Shown piece after piece: positions 51,985-59,553 of a DNA stretch of 64,000 nt (the first letter of the stretch is position 1; each line of letters begins with the position of its first letter). Position numbers and translations under genes: made by a program. Below the pieces are notes generated by a model. It searched no databases. It had not been told where the DNA came from and saw nothing but the letters and a program-made list of their open reading frames with translations. The DNA comes from Armatimonadota bacterium (GTDB taxonomy: Bacteria; Armatimonadota; Chthonomonadetes; Chthonomonadales; CAJBBX01), in contig JAPLCQ010000090.1 in the NCBI GenBank assembly GCA_026392115.1, positions 1-64,000 on the forward strand. The letters run 5' to 3'.

Positions 51985-53513
51985 CCCTTGATCACACCGA
52001 GCGGCCGCAGGCGGGCTACCTTGCGGGCCAGGCCGGCCGCCTCCACCGCACCCACGACGACATCGACGTCCTTATAGGCCATCGGCGCCTCCTCGGCCAG
52101 GCCCTGGCCCGACGCGCCGCGCACGACGATGCCCTGCGCCTCCAGGTCGCGCCGCACGTCGGAGCCCGTGGTGGCCTGCTTGGCGGCGGTCCGGCTGAGG
52201 CTCCGTCCCGCGCCGTGGCAGGTGCTGGCCCACGAAAGCTCGCCGGTTCCCGCCACGCCGGCCAGCGCGTAGGAACAGGTGCCCATGCTGCCTGGGATCA
52301 GCACGGGCTGGCCCACGGCCTGATAGTCGGAGGGGATCTCGGGGTGGCCCGGCCCGAACGCACGCGTGGCGCCCTTGCGATGCACCAGCACCTGCCGCCC
52401 GCCATGTTCCTCGGCCTTGGCGATGTTGTGCGCCACATCGTAGACAACGCGTACCGACGGGCCCGAGACCTTGCGGAAGAGATGCGTCACGGCCTTCCGC
52501 ACCCGGTGACCGATGGCCTGCCGGTTGGCCCACGCGAAGTTGGCCGCGCACGCCATGGCGGCCAGGTAGTCCCGCCCCTCCGGCGACGAGGCCGGCGCGC
52601 AGGAGAGCTGCCGGTCCGGCAGCTTGATGCCTTGTGCGGCCAGCCGGGCGTCCATCAGCTTCACGTAGTCGGTGCAGACCTGGTGGCCCAGGCCGCGTGA
52701 GCCCGTGTGGATCAGTACGCACAGCGAACCGGGCGTCAGGCCGAACGCCGCCGCGGCCGCTTCGTCGAAGACGTGGTCGACGACCTGCACCTCCACAAAG
52801 TGATTGCCCGAACCCATGGTCCCCAACTGGTCAAGGCCCCGCTCACAGGCGCGGTAGGAGACCTTCTCGGCGTCGGCGCCGGCCAGGCAACCGCCGGACT
52901 CGGTATGGTCGATATCCTGTGGCAGCCCCAGGCCGAGGCGCTCTACGGCGAAGCGGGATCCGCCCTCCAGAACGCCGTTCAGGTTGGAGCGATCTAGCTC
53001 CACCCCGCCGCCCGTGCCGATGCCGGACGGGATCGCGCGGCTCAACTCGTGCGTCAGGTCGGCGACGCCGGTCCCGGCCGCCTCGCGCGTGATGGGCAGC
53101 GAGATGAGGCGCACGCCGCAGTTGATGTCGAAGCCCACGCCGCCGGGCGAGACCATGCCGTGGGGCAGCTCCATGGCAGCCACGCCGCCCACGGGGAAGC
53201 CGTAGCCGGAATGCATGTCCGGGATGCCGTAGACGCAGCCGGTGACGCCGGGGAGCGACGCCACGTTGGCCAGTTGGTTCAGGGTTTCGCCCTGCAGCAT
53301 GGCTTCCAGCAGCGCCTCGTCGGCGTAGATGCGGGCGGGAGCCAGCATGGCGGGGCGCCCCTCGCGCGAGATCTCGTAGCAGCAGGGACCCACCCGCGTC
53401 AGATCGGCGCGGGTGAACTGCGGCTTGCCCGGGCACTCGGCCCGGTTCGATTTCAGGTCCGCCGCCAGTCGCTCATCGCCCTTGGCCCGTTTCTGTGGGT
53501 GTTTCCGGGACAT
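51981..53513 (-). CDS. rtcB: RNA-splicing ligase RtcB
   Basis: RtcB joins 2',3'-cyclic phosphate or 3'-phosphate RNA ends to 5'-OH ends using GTP and Mn. The 510-residue protein has the metal-binding GVGFDINCGVRL (Cys about 134), GTMGSGNHFVEVQ, HTGSRGLGHQ and STCHGAGRSLSR, whose His is the guanylylated residue in the family. The N-terminus has an extra basic 40-residue segment. The archease gene lies 18 bases upstream, as in many RtcB operons, and a PAP2 gene overlaps its end. Confidence 0.96.
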   Translation of the reverse strand: MSRKHPQKRAKGDERLAADLKSNRAECPGKPQFTRADLTRVGPCCYEISREGRPAMLAPARIYADEALLEAMLQGETLNQLANVASLPGVTGCVYGIPDMHSGYGFPVGGVAAMELPHGMVSPGGVGFDINCGVRLISLPITREAAGTGVADLTHELSRAIPSGIGTGGGVELDRSNLNGVLEGGSRFAVERLGLGLPQDIDHTESGGCLAGADAEKVSYRACERGLDQLGTMGSGNHFVEVQVVDHVFDEAAAAAFGLTPGSLCVLIHTGSRGLGHQVCTDYVKLMDARLAAQGIKLPDRQLSCAPASSPEGRDYLAAMACAANFAWANRQAIGHRVRKAVTHLFRKVSGPSVRVVYDVAHNIAKAEEHGGRQVLVHRKGATRAFGPGHPEIPSDYQAVGQPVLIPGSMGTCSYALAGVAGTGELSWASTCHGAGRSLSRTAAKQATTGSDVRRDLEAQGIVVRGASGQGLAEEAPMAYKDVDVVVGAVEAAGLARKVARLRPLGVIKG

Positions 53514-53531
53514 TTCCGATCAGCCTTTCCG

Positions 53532-53936
53532 CTAGATATCCAGCAGTACCGACGCCCGCCACCGTGCTCCGCGGCGAACCATCTCCACGTCGTGATACGT
53601 GGCTGCCTTCATGGAGGATCGCCACCGCGTGACGCGACGACCGCGCACGGCGGCCCGCAGGCTACGCTCCGTCAGCTCCAGCACGGTGACTTCCGTGAAG
53701 GCGGCACAGGCTATCTCGGATCGGCCAAGCATCTCGTTAAGCCAATCGACCAGAAGCGTGGGCAAATCGCGTGCCTCGACCGTGATCTCCTGCTCAGGAC
53801 CCAACTCGCCGCCGGTCGGGCCGCACTGCCGCGCGACGGCCCGAGCCGCCTCGGCGAGGAGCTCCTCGGCGGTATCGGCGTAGACCCGCAAACGCCACTC
53901 GCCCACATGCTCGCCACTCCGCGTCACAGCTCGCAT
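53532..53936 (-). CDS. Archease (RtcB cofactor)
   Basis: The 134-residue protein matches archease, which speeds up RtcB guanylylation and turnover. The C-terminal KAATYHDVEM...RWRASVLLDI block is classic and includes the terminal metal-site Asp. The N-terminal family motif EHTADVGI is replaced by EHVGEWRL, so the conserved Asp appears as Glu. The start is ATG 53936, with GGAGGTG six bases upstream; the longer frame upstream translates decamer repeats. Gene order archease-rtcB supports the assignment. Confidence 0.88.
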   Translation of the reverse strand: MRAVTRSGEHVGEWRLRVYADTAEELLAEAARAVARQCGPTGGELGPEQEITVEARDLPTLLVDWLNEMLGRSEIACAAFTEVTVLELTERSLRAAVRGRRVTRWRSSMKAATYHDVEMVRRGARWRASVLLDI

Positions 53937-53978
53937 TCGCTGCACCTCCGCGGAGAGGGTACCCGCAGGCGGACGAAC

Positions 53979-54047
53979 ACGGACCGACACGGACCGACAC
54001 GGACCGACACGGACTAACACGGACGGACACGGACGGACACGGACCGC
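53979..54047. repeat. Decamer tandem repeat (ACGGACCGAC, seven copies)
   Basis: Seven head-to-tail 10-bp units follow the pattern ACGGA(C/T)(C/G/A)(G/A)AC, some exact (first three identical). They lie just upstream of the archease gene. The period equals about one helical turn. The array gives rise to spurious open frames reading HGPTRTDTD-like or VGPCRSVSVR-like peptides. It probably formed by slippage. Confidence 0.85.
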
Positions 54048-54051
54048 CTTT

Positions 54052-54084
54052 CACCTCCTCACCTCCTCACCTCCTCACCTCCTC
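54052..54084. repeat. Four tandem anti-Shine-Dalgarno octamers (CACCTCCT)4
   Basis: CACCTCCT is repeated four times without interruption and followed by AAGGAGGAGG (54085-54094), which can pair back. The plus strand equals the conserved 3' end of 16S rRNA (anti-Shine-Dalgarno). The minus strand reads AGGAGGTG four times, that is four perfect ribosome binding sequences. The element is between the divergent archease-rtcB operon and the Gfo/Idh/MocA gene. Confidence 0.85.
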
Positions 54085-54178
54085 AAGGAGGAGGCGCCGC
54101 GCGCCGCGGTGAACCTAGCGGGCAGAGAGCCAAGGCTCGCGTGGCGGCGTTCGGCAGATCGGACGCCCGGGAGGGACC

Positions 54179-55486
54179 ATGAACGACAAGCTTACCCGCC
54201 GCGACTTCGTGCGGACGGCGGCCGCGGTGACCGCGCCCATGGTGGCGCCGGCATCGGCGTTGGGCCTCGGCGGCCGCAAGCCGCCCAGCGAGCGCATCAC
54301 GGTCGGCGTCATTGGCGTGGGCTACCAGGCCCGGGGCCACCTGAACCTGCTGATGAACCACCCGGATACGCAGGTGCTGGCGGTCTGCGACGTAGACCGG
54401 TCCAGGCTGGACGATGCCAAGGATACGGTAACGCAGGGCTACAGCAACGACAAGACCTACAAGGGCGTGCTCGCGACCTGGGACTACCAGGAAGTGATCG
54501 CTCGCAAGGACATCGACGCCGTCCTGATCGGCACGCCGGACCATTGGCACTGCATCCCGGCCGTCGAGGCCATGAAGTCGGGCAAGGACGTCTACTGCGA
54601 GAAGCCGCTGACGCTTACCATCGCCGAGGCCAAGGTCATGATCGATGTCGCCCGCAAGTACAAGCGCGTCTTCCAGACCGGAAGCCAGCAACGCAGCGGC
54701 GGCGAGTTCCGCGTTGCCTGCGAGGCCGTCCGCAACGGTCGCATCGGCAAGGTGAAGGAAGTCTACGTGGCCGTCGGCGGCCCAAGCCGACCCTGCGACC
54801 TGGCCGAGGAGACCATGGAGCCGGGCCTGCAGTGGGATCGGTGGCTGGGCCAGGCGCCCATGCGGCCCTACAACGCCATCCTCAGCCCGCGCGGTGTGCA
54901 CAACCACTTCCCGGACTGGCGCTCCTTCAAGGAGTACTCCGGCGGCGGCATGACCGACTGGGGCGCGCACCACTTTGACATCGCGCAGTGGGGCCTGGGA
55001 ATGGACGAGAGCGGGCCCATCATGGTCACCCCGCCTGCGGACCCCAAGAGCGGCCAGGGCAACCGCTACACCTACGCGAACGGTGTCGTGGTGATCCACG
55101 GCTCATGGACCGCGCCGGACGGCAAGTCCTACGGCGGCGTGAACTTCGTGGGTGAGAACGGCGCCGTCCACGTGGATCGCGGACAGATTCAGAGCTGGCC
55201 GGACAACATCGTCAAGGAGCCGCTGGGCGCCACGGAGAAGCCTCTACGCAAGTCGCCGGGGCACCATCAGGACTGGTTCGACTGCATCCGCTCGCGCCAG
55301 CGCTGCATCTGCGACGTGGAAGTGGGCGCCCGGTCGGTGACGGTCTGCCACATCGGCAACCACGCCTACTGGAACGGGCGCGAACTGAAGTGGGATCCCA
55401 AGGGCTGGCACTTCGTGGGCGACAAGGAAGCCAACCGCTGGCTCGACCGCGAGCGCCGCGGCACCTGGAAGCTGCCCAAGGCGTAG
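54179..55486 (+). CDS. Tat-exported Gfo/Idh/MocA-family oxidoreductase
   Basis: The 435-residue protein starts with a twin-arginine signal (TRRDFVRTAAAVTAPMVAPASA). The NAD-binding Rossmann domain follows (ITVGVIGVGYQARGHLNLLM, QVLAVCDVDRSR), with the family EKP motif in VYCEKPLTLTIAEAKVM near residue 142 and a C-terminal beta-sheet domain (GGGMTDWGAHHFDIAQWGLGMD). Exported members of this group oxidise sugars, using a tightly bound cofactor, and are often paired with DUF1080 hydrolases in 3-keto-glycoside routes. None of those is adjacent here; the DUF1080 gene of this window is 38 kb away. GGGAGG precedes the ATG. Confidence 0.92.
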   Translation: MNDKLTRRDFVRTAAAVTAPMVAPASALGLGGRKPPSERITVGVIGVGYQARGHLNLLMNHPDTQVLAVCDVDRSRLDDAKDTVTQGYSNDKTYKGVLATWDYQEVIARKDIDAVLIGTPDHWHCIPAVEAMKSGKDVYCEKPLTLTIAEAKVMIDVARKYKRVFQTGSQQRSGGEFRVACEAVRNGRIGKVKEVYVAVGGPSRPCDLAEETMEPGLQWDRWLGQAPMRPYNAILSPRGVHNHFPDWRSFKEYSGGGMTDWGAHHFDIAQWGLGMDESGPIMVTPPADPKSGQGNRYTYANGVVVIHGSWTAPDGKSYGGVNFVGENGAVHVDRGQIQSWPDNIVKEPLGATEKPLRKSPGHHQDWFDCIRSRQRCICDVEVGARSVTVCHIGNHAYWNGRELKWDPKGWHFVGDKEANRWLDRERRGTWKLPKA

Positions 55487-55511
55487 CCGTAACAGGCGGG
55501 CTCGCAAGGAC

Positions 55512-55554
55512 GCCGTTGACGTTCGTTGACCTCGCTGTCGACAACGTCAACGGC
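55512..55554. terminator. Long GTTGAC/GTCAAC hairpin between convergent genes
   Basis: The outer stem GCCGTTGACGTT (55512-55523) pairs perfectly with AACGTCAACGGC (55543-55554). An inner TTGAC/GTCGA stem adds further pairs. It lies 25 bases after the oxidoreductase stop and 30 bases from the stop of the convergent hydrolase gene, so it can serve both. It resembles the hairpin at 32022-32063. Confidence 0.7.
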
Positions 55555-55584
55555 GTCAACTCCGTCCGGCCCTCTGGCCCGCCG

Positions 55585-57843
55585 TTACCGAACCACCAGC
55601 GCCCGAAGCTCGCAGGCATCCAGGTCGAGCTTCACCGTGCGTGCGGGGCCGGCCCCTGTCGTGCGCAGCGGCTTGCCCGTGACGGCGTCGCGCACGGCTC
55701 CAGCGCCCGGCGCCCGCACGACGACCCCTGCCCTCGGCCGAAGCCCCACATGCGCCACCGAGTAGTAGGTTCCGCTTCGCGGCGTGGCGATGGACCGCAC
55801 CATCACCTCGCGCTCGGAGCAGGCGTTCGGCAGCGCCTTGCCCGGCAACGCGGGCAGCGCCAGATAGGCCGCGTGGAACCGCCGCGCATAGTGCGGAAAG
55901 CCCCGCATGGGCGTGGAGCCCACCAAGCGGCCCAGCATCCACGGGTCGCCGTACGCCACGGCGCGCACCTCGGGGAGCATGCAAAGCGGACCGGCGTACT
56001 CCACGTCGCTGAGGAAGTCGCCCAGCAGCTTCTCGTCGCGGTGTTCGTTGAGCGGCTGGAAGCGGACCGCCGCCAGCCCGGATGGGCCCCGAAAGGCCTC
56101 CATGGCCGCCGCGCGCGCCGTGGTGAAGGCCCGGCTGATGGGATAGGTGAAGAGGATTCCAGGCGTGTCGCGGTAGCGTTCGGGGTCGGCGCGCGGCTCG
56201 GCGTGGTCGAACTCGCTGTCGGACCAGGGCTCCGGAGCCGCGGTGATGGAAGCGAGGTACCGCGCCTTCCCGGTCACTTCGGAAAGCGACAGGCACTGCC
56301 ACCATTCGGGGAGTTCGGGCCGCGGGTCCTGGTCGCGCGGCGTCTTGTTGGGCGTAGTGCGGAACCGGTTAGGGTCGTCGGAGACCACGATCTTGCCGCC
56401 GGTGAGCGTTGGGCCGGCCTCGTTGTTCCAGTTGGTCCAGAGCAACACCGCCTGCTCGCCGAGGAGCGAGCGGAGGTGGTCGCGGAGGGCGACCATGAAG
56501 AGCTTCCGCTTACCGAGCCACCAGTCGACGTAACGGGACTTGAGCCCGGCATCGGCCTGCAACGCCTCGCGCGTGACGGGCGCGGACAAGCCGGCATCGG
56601 CCCGGTAGCGGGCCAGGCAGGCCTCGGAGAAGCTGAGCGGCCAGGCGCCCACACGCATGCGGAACCAGGCGCCGAGGAAGCGGCCCTTCGCCTTGAACCG
56701 CCCCACGGTCCGGTCCAGTAGCCGCCGGGCGTCGTCTACGGATCGGGGATCGGTCACGTCCAGATGGTTGATCTCGGTCCACCAGATGCCGGTGTAGGGT
56801 TTGCCCTCGCCCTTCATGGGCACGCACTTCACCAGCTTGTTCAGGCCCATGCTGCCGGTGTACTCGTAGTAGGGGAGGATGCTGAGGCCCAGCGCGGTCG
56901 CATCGGTCACCATCCGCTCCCAGCGTTGCGGCTCCCAGTGGGGCGTGTACCAGCCGTCCTCGCCGGCGTCCCAGCCCTGGTTGTGGCCGAACTCGAGCAG
57001 GTCCTTGCAGAAGGTGTTCATGCCCAGGAGGCGCATGCTCTGGGCCTTCCACTGGAAGAAGGTCCGCATGTCGGCCACGCCCGCGTTCTTGCCATGGTCG
57101 CCCTCGGCGTACCCGTCGGGCATCTCCTCGCGGGTGAAGAGGCTGCGCATGGGCAGGCCGTCGGGCAGCTTCGGCAAGGGTGCGTAGAGTCTGGCCACGT
57201 CCGGCACGGCGTAGAGGCGAAGCCGGGCCACGGCCGCCCCCGCCGAGACCGGGTCATCGGCGCGGCCGGGATGGAAGACGATGACCCAGAAGCCGTCGGC
57301 GGGACCGTCGGGGTGCTCGGCCTGCCCCCGCTCGCGCCGGATGCCGTAGAAGCGGTCGTAGAGCCGGAACGCCTGCGTCCACGTGCGCATCTTGCCGCTG
57401 AGCGGCGCGTCGAGGCTCTCAATGTTGTTGGCGGTGTAGCCGAGCAGGCAGTCGCCGAACGTGGGCCCGGTGTGGAAGCCCTGGAACGCCTCGCAACCGC
57501 GGTTCACCATATGCACGGAGCGGGGCTGGTCCTCGGGGAAGTCGGCCGCCAGCACGTAGACGCCTCCGGCCTTGAGGCCCTTGCCCACGCCGAGCTTGTA
57601 GGCGTAGTAGCATGGGCCCGGCGCGGCGTCGGTCGGCGCGGCCACGCGGCAGTCGGCGCCCAGCAGGCGCTCCACGCGGGAGGCTCCGACGGGCGCCTCG
57701 GCGAACCGGCCGGCAGGGGCGGTGGAGCACTCCACCTGGTCCACCAGCGGAAGGTTGCCGTAGGGCTCGCCCAGGTTATCGGCCGAAGCGAACGTAGCGC
57801 AAGCGGCAAGGCATGCGGCCGCCAGCAGGGCACGGATGGTCAT
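55585..57843 (-). CDS. Secreted TIM-barrel hydrolase-like protein
   Basis: The 752-residue protein has a signal peptide (MTIRALLAAACLAACATFASA). Residues 25-215 are a beta-rich N-terminal domain (KLGVGKGLKAGGVYVLAADFPEDQPRSVHMVNRG). A barrel follows (MRLLGMNTFCKDLLEFGHNQGWD, LGLSILPYYEYTGSMGLNKLV, YTGIWWTEINHLDVTDPRSVDDA, LWTNWNNEAGPTLTGGKIVVSDD), ending in a C-terminal beta domain. I do not recognise a numbered GH family. The ATG overlaps the recF stop by four bases, so it is translated with recF. Confidence 0.7.
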   Translation of the reverse strand: MTIRALLAAACLAACATFASADNLGEPYGNLPLVDQVECSTAPAGRFAEAPVGASRVERLLGADCRVAAPTDAAPGPCYYAYKLGVGKGLKAGGVYVLAADFPEDQPRSVHMVNRGCEAFQGFHTGPTFGDCLLGYTANNIESLDAPLSGKMRTWTQAFRLYDRFYGIRRERGQAEHPDGPADGFWVIVFHPGRADDPVSAGAAVARLRLYAVPDVARLYAPLPKLPDGLPMRSLFTREEMPDGYAEGDHGKNAGVADMRTFFQWKAQSMRLLGMNTFCKDLLEFGHNQGWDAGEDGWYTPHWEPQRWERMVTDATALGLSILPYYEYTGSMGLNKLVKCVPMKGEGKPYTGIWWTEINHLDVTDPRSVDDARRLLDRTVGRFKAKGRFLGAWFRMRVGAWPLSFSEACLARYRADAGLSAPVTREALQADAGLKSRYVDWWLGKRKLFMVALRDHLRSLLGEQAVLLWTNWNNEAGPTLTGGKIVVSDDPNRFRTTPNKTPRDQDPRPELPEWWQCLSLSEVTGKARYLASITAAPEPWSDSEFDHAEPRADPERYRDTPGILFTYPISRAFTTARAAAMEAFRGPSGLAAVRFQPLNEHRDEKLLGDFLSDVEYAGPLCMLPEVRAVAYGDPWMLGRLVGSTPMRGFPHYARRFHAAYLALPALPGKALPNACSEREVMVRSIATPRSGTYYSVAHVGLRPRAGVVVRAPGAGAVRDAVTGKPLRTTGAGPARTVKLDLDACELRALVVR

Positions 57844-59015
57844 GGGACGGTCGCCTCCTCAGCGTCGTCAGCCTCGTGGCGCAGGGCCTCGTCCAGGCTC
57901 TGCGGCTCGATCGTCCCTGCCGTCACGCGCCAGATGTGCGCCTCGCGCAGGAGGTCGGGCGGAAGCCGCCGCACGCCCGTGCAGGTGAGGAAGGTCTGGC
58001 ATCGCTGGTGCAGAGCCTCCAGCAGATGACGGCGGCGCGTCTCGTCAAGGTCCGACATCACGTCGTCCAGCAGCATCACGGGCGCCTCGCCCACGTGGCG
58101 ACAGAGCAGCTCAAACTCGGCCAGCTTCAGGCTCAGGACCACGGTCCGCTGCTGGCCCTGGCTGCCGTAGGTCCGGGCGTCGGACCCGCTCACCGCGAAC
58201 CGGAGGTCGTCGCGTTGCGGACCCACCAGCGTGGCGCCGCGGCGAATCTCCTCGTGCTGCACTCGCTCGATCTGCGCTTGGAACGCCTCCGCGATGCCGT
58301 CGCGCCCGGCGTCGTCGGCCACGCGGATGTTCGGCATGTAGCGGACCTCCAGCGCCTCGCGCCCGCCGGAGATGCGCCCGTGGATCTCCGCCGCCAACGG
58401 CGCCAGCTCCTGGGCGAACTCCCGGCGCTTGGCGACGACGGGCGCGCCATAGTGGGCAAGCTGGTCGTTCCAGACCTCCAGCCCGCTGTCGGCCACTGGG
58501 CGGTCGCGAAGCTCCTTCAGCAGCCCGCGCCGCTGCTCCAGCACCCGCTTGTAGGCGCCCAGATCGAAGCAGTACTTGGGGCTCATTTGCGAGATGACGA
58601 GGTTCATGAACCGCCGCCGCAGTGTCGGCTCGCCGCAGACGACGCCCAGGTCGATGGCGCCGAAGAAGACCGCGTTCAGCACGCCCAGTAGCTCGATGAC
58701 GCGCTGGCGTCGGGAGCCGTTGATGCGCAGGGCCTTCCGGTCGCCGGGCGTGAGGGTGACGTCCATGGCCACCTCGCCCTCGCGCTCGGTTTCGATCTCG
58801 GCCTCCACCAGCGCCTGGCCTGCGCCGGACCGGATCATCTCCGTGTCGCGTCCGGCGCGCAGGCTCTTGGTGGTGGCCAGGAGGTAGATAGCCTCCAGCA
58901 GGTTGCTCTTGCCCTGGGCGTTGAGGCCCACGAGCACATTGAGGCCGGGTCCCGGCCGCATCTCCTGGGTCTGATAGTTGCGAAAGTCTCGCAACGCGAG
59001 CCGGGCTACACGCAT
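57840..59015 (-). CDS. recF: DNA replication/repair protein RecF
   Basis: The 391-residue SMC-like ATPase has Walker A GLNAQGKSN near residues 30-38, the signature SQGQQRTVVLSLKLAE near 305-320 and Walker B MLLDDVMSDLD near 333-343. It opens with MRVARLALRDFRNYQ, typical of RecF. RecF works with RecO and RecR to load RecA at gaps. ATG 59015 is chosen by homology of the first residues; no Shine-Dalgarno is visible. It is not next to dnaA, dnaN or gyrB as in many genomes, and its stop overlaps a secreted hydrolase gene. Confidence 0.96.
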   Translation of the reverse strand: MRVARLALRDFRNYQTQEMRPGPGLNVLVGLNAQGKSNLLEAIYLLATTKSLRAGRDTEMIRSGAGQALVEAEIETEREGEVAMDVTLTPGDRKALRINGSRRQRVIELLGVLNAVFFGAIDLGVVCGEPTLRRRFMNLVISQMSPKYCFDLGAYKRVLEQRRGLLKELRDRPVADSGLEVWNDQLAHYGAPVVAKRREFAQELAPLAAEIHGRISGGREALEVRYMPNIRVADDAGRDGIAEAFQAQIERVQHEEIRRGATLVGPQRDDLRFAVSGSDARTYGSQGQQRTVVLSLKLAEFELLCRHVGEAPVMLLDDVMSDLDETRRRHLLEALHQRCQTFLTCTGVRRLPPDLLREAHIWRVTAGTIEPQSLDEALRHEADDAEEATVP

Positions 59016-59048
59016 GGGGGCAGGGCTACAGAACGGGTGCGTGCCGGT

Positions 59049-59087
59049 CGGGCCCCTTCGCTGCACTCAGGATGACGACAAGTGGCG
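59049..59087. repeat. Single REP-like half-element
   Basis: CGGGCCCCTTCGCTGCACTCAGGATGACGA-type sequence matches the right half of the 167-bp units at 34634-35090 with few differences. It lies just upstream of recF and within the gap to the DUF433 gene. This shows the repeat is dispersed, not restricted to the array. Confidence 0.7.
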
Positions 59088-59094
59088 AGCCACC

Positions 59095-59439
59095 TCAACA
59101 TGGAGTGTCGGCGGGGGCCTTCAGCGACAGCAGGCGTCGCCGGAGCTCTTGCGTGTGGGCCAGGCTCTCCCACTCCTGCCGCGATGCGTCGCGTTTGATC
59201 TGCGACAACTGCAGATAGGCGTCCACCTCCTCACGGTTCTGGAGCGTGTAGGTGATCACCGCGTAGACATCCGCAAGGTGCAGCGTCGGGTACTTGCCGG
59301 CGATCTCCTCAATGCCGCATCCGGCATCAAACGCGCTCACCACGCTGTCCAGCGTTACGCGGGTAGAGCCGACGCGGGCGACGCCTCCGGCATCAATGCG
59401 TATGGGTGCGGGCGCTAGTACCGGCGCCGCCAGTGCCAT
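59095..59439 (-). CDS. DUF433 family protein (antitoxin-like, orphan)
   Basis: The 114-residue protein has the DUF433 core: IRIDAGGVARVGSTRVTLDSVVSAFDAGCGIEEIAGKYPTLHLADVYAVITYTLQNREEVDAYL, a small winged-helix-like fold. A helical C-terminal extension follows. DUF433 proteins are usually antitoxins paired with DUF5615 PIN-like toxins; no partner is adjacent here. GGGAG precedes ATG 59439. The role is therefore open. Confidence 0.88.
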   Translation of the reverse strand: MALAAPVLAPAPIRIDAGGVARVGSTRVTLDSVVSAFDAGCGIEEIAGKYPTLHLADVYAVITYTLQNREEVDAYLQLSQIKRDASRQEWESLAHTQELRRRLLSLKAPADTPC

Positions 59440-59553
59440 GGTGTTACTCCCTCGCAAAGTCCGTGCGCGGGGCTGTAGGCCGACACGCAATGGGCCACGA
59501 TCAGCCCATGGCGGCATTCTACCATGGGCCCTAAGGCGCGACGCGAGCCGGGT

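Noticed and set aside
53049-54017. Plus-strand open frame ending in HGPTRTDTD-like repeats
   Set aside because: It is antisense to rtcB and archease and ends in the decamer microsatellite.
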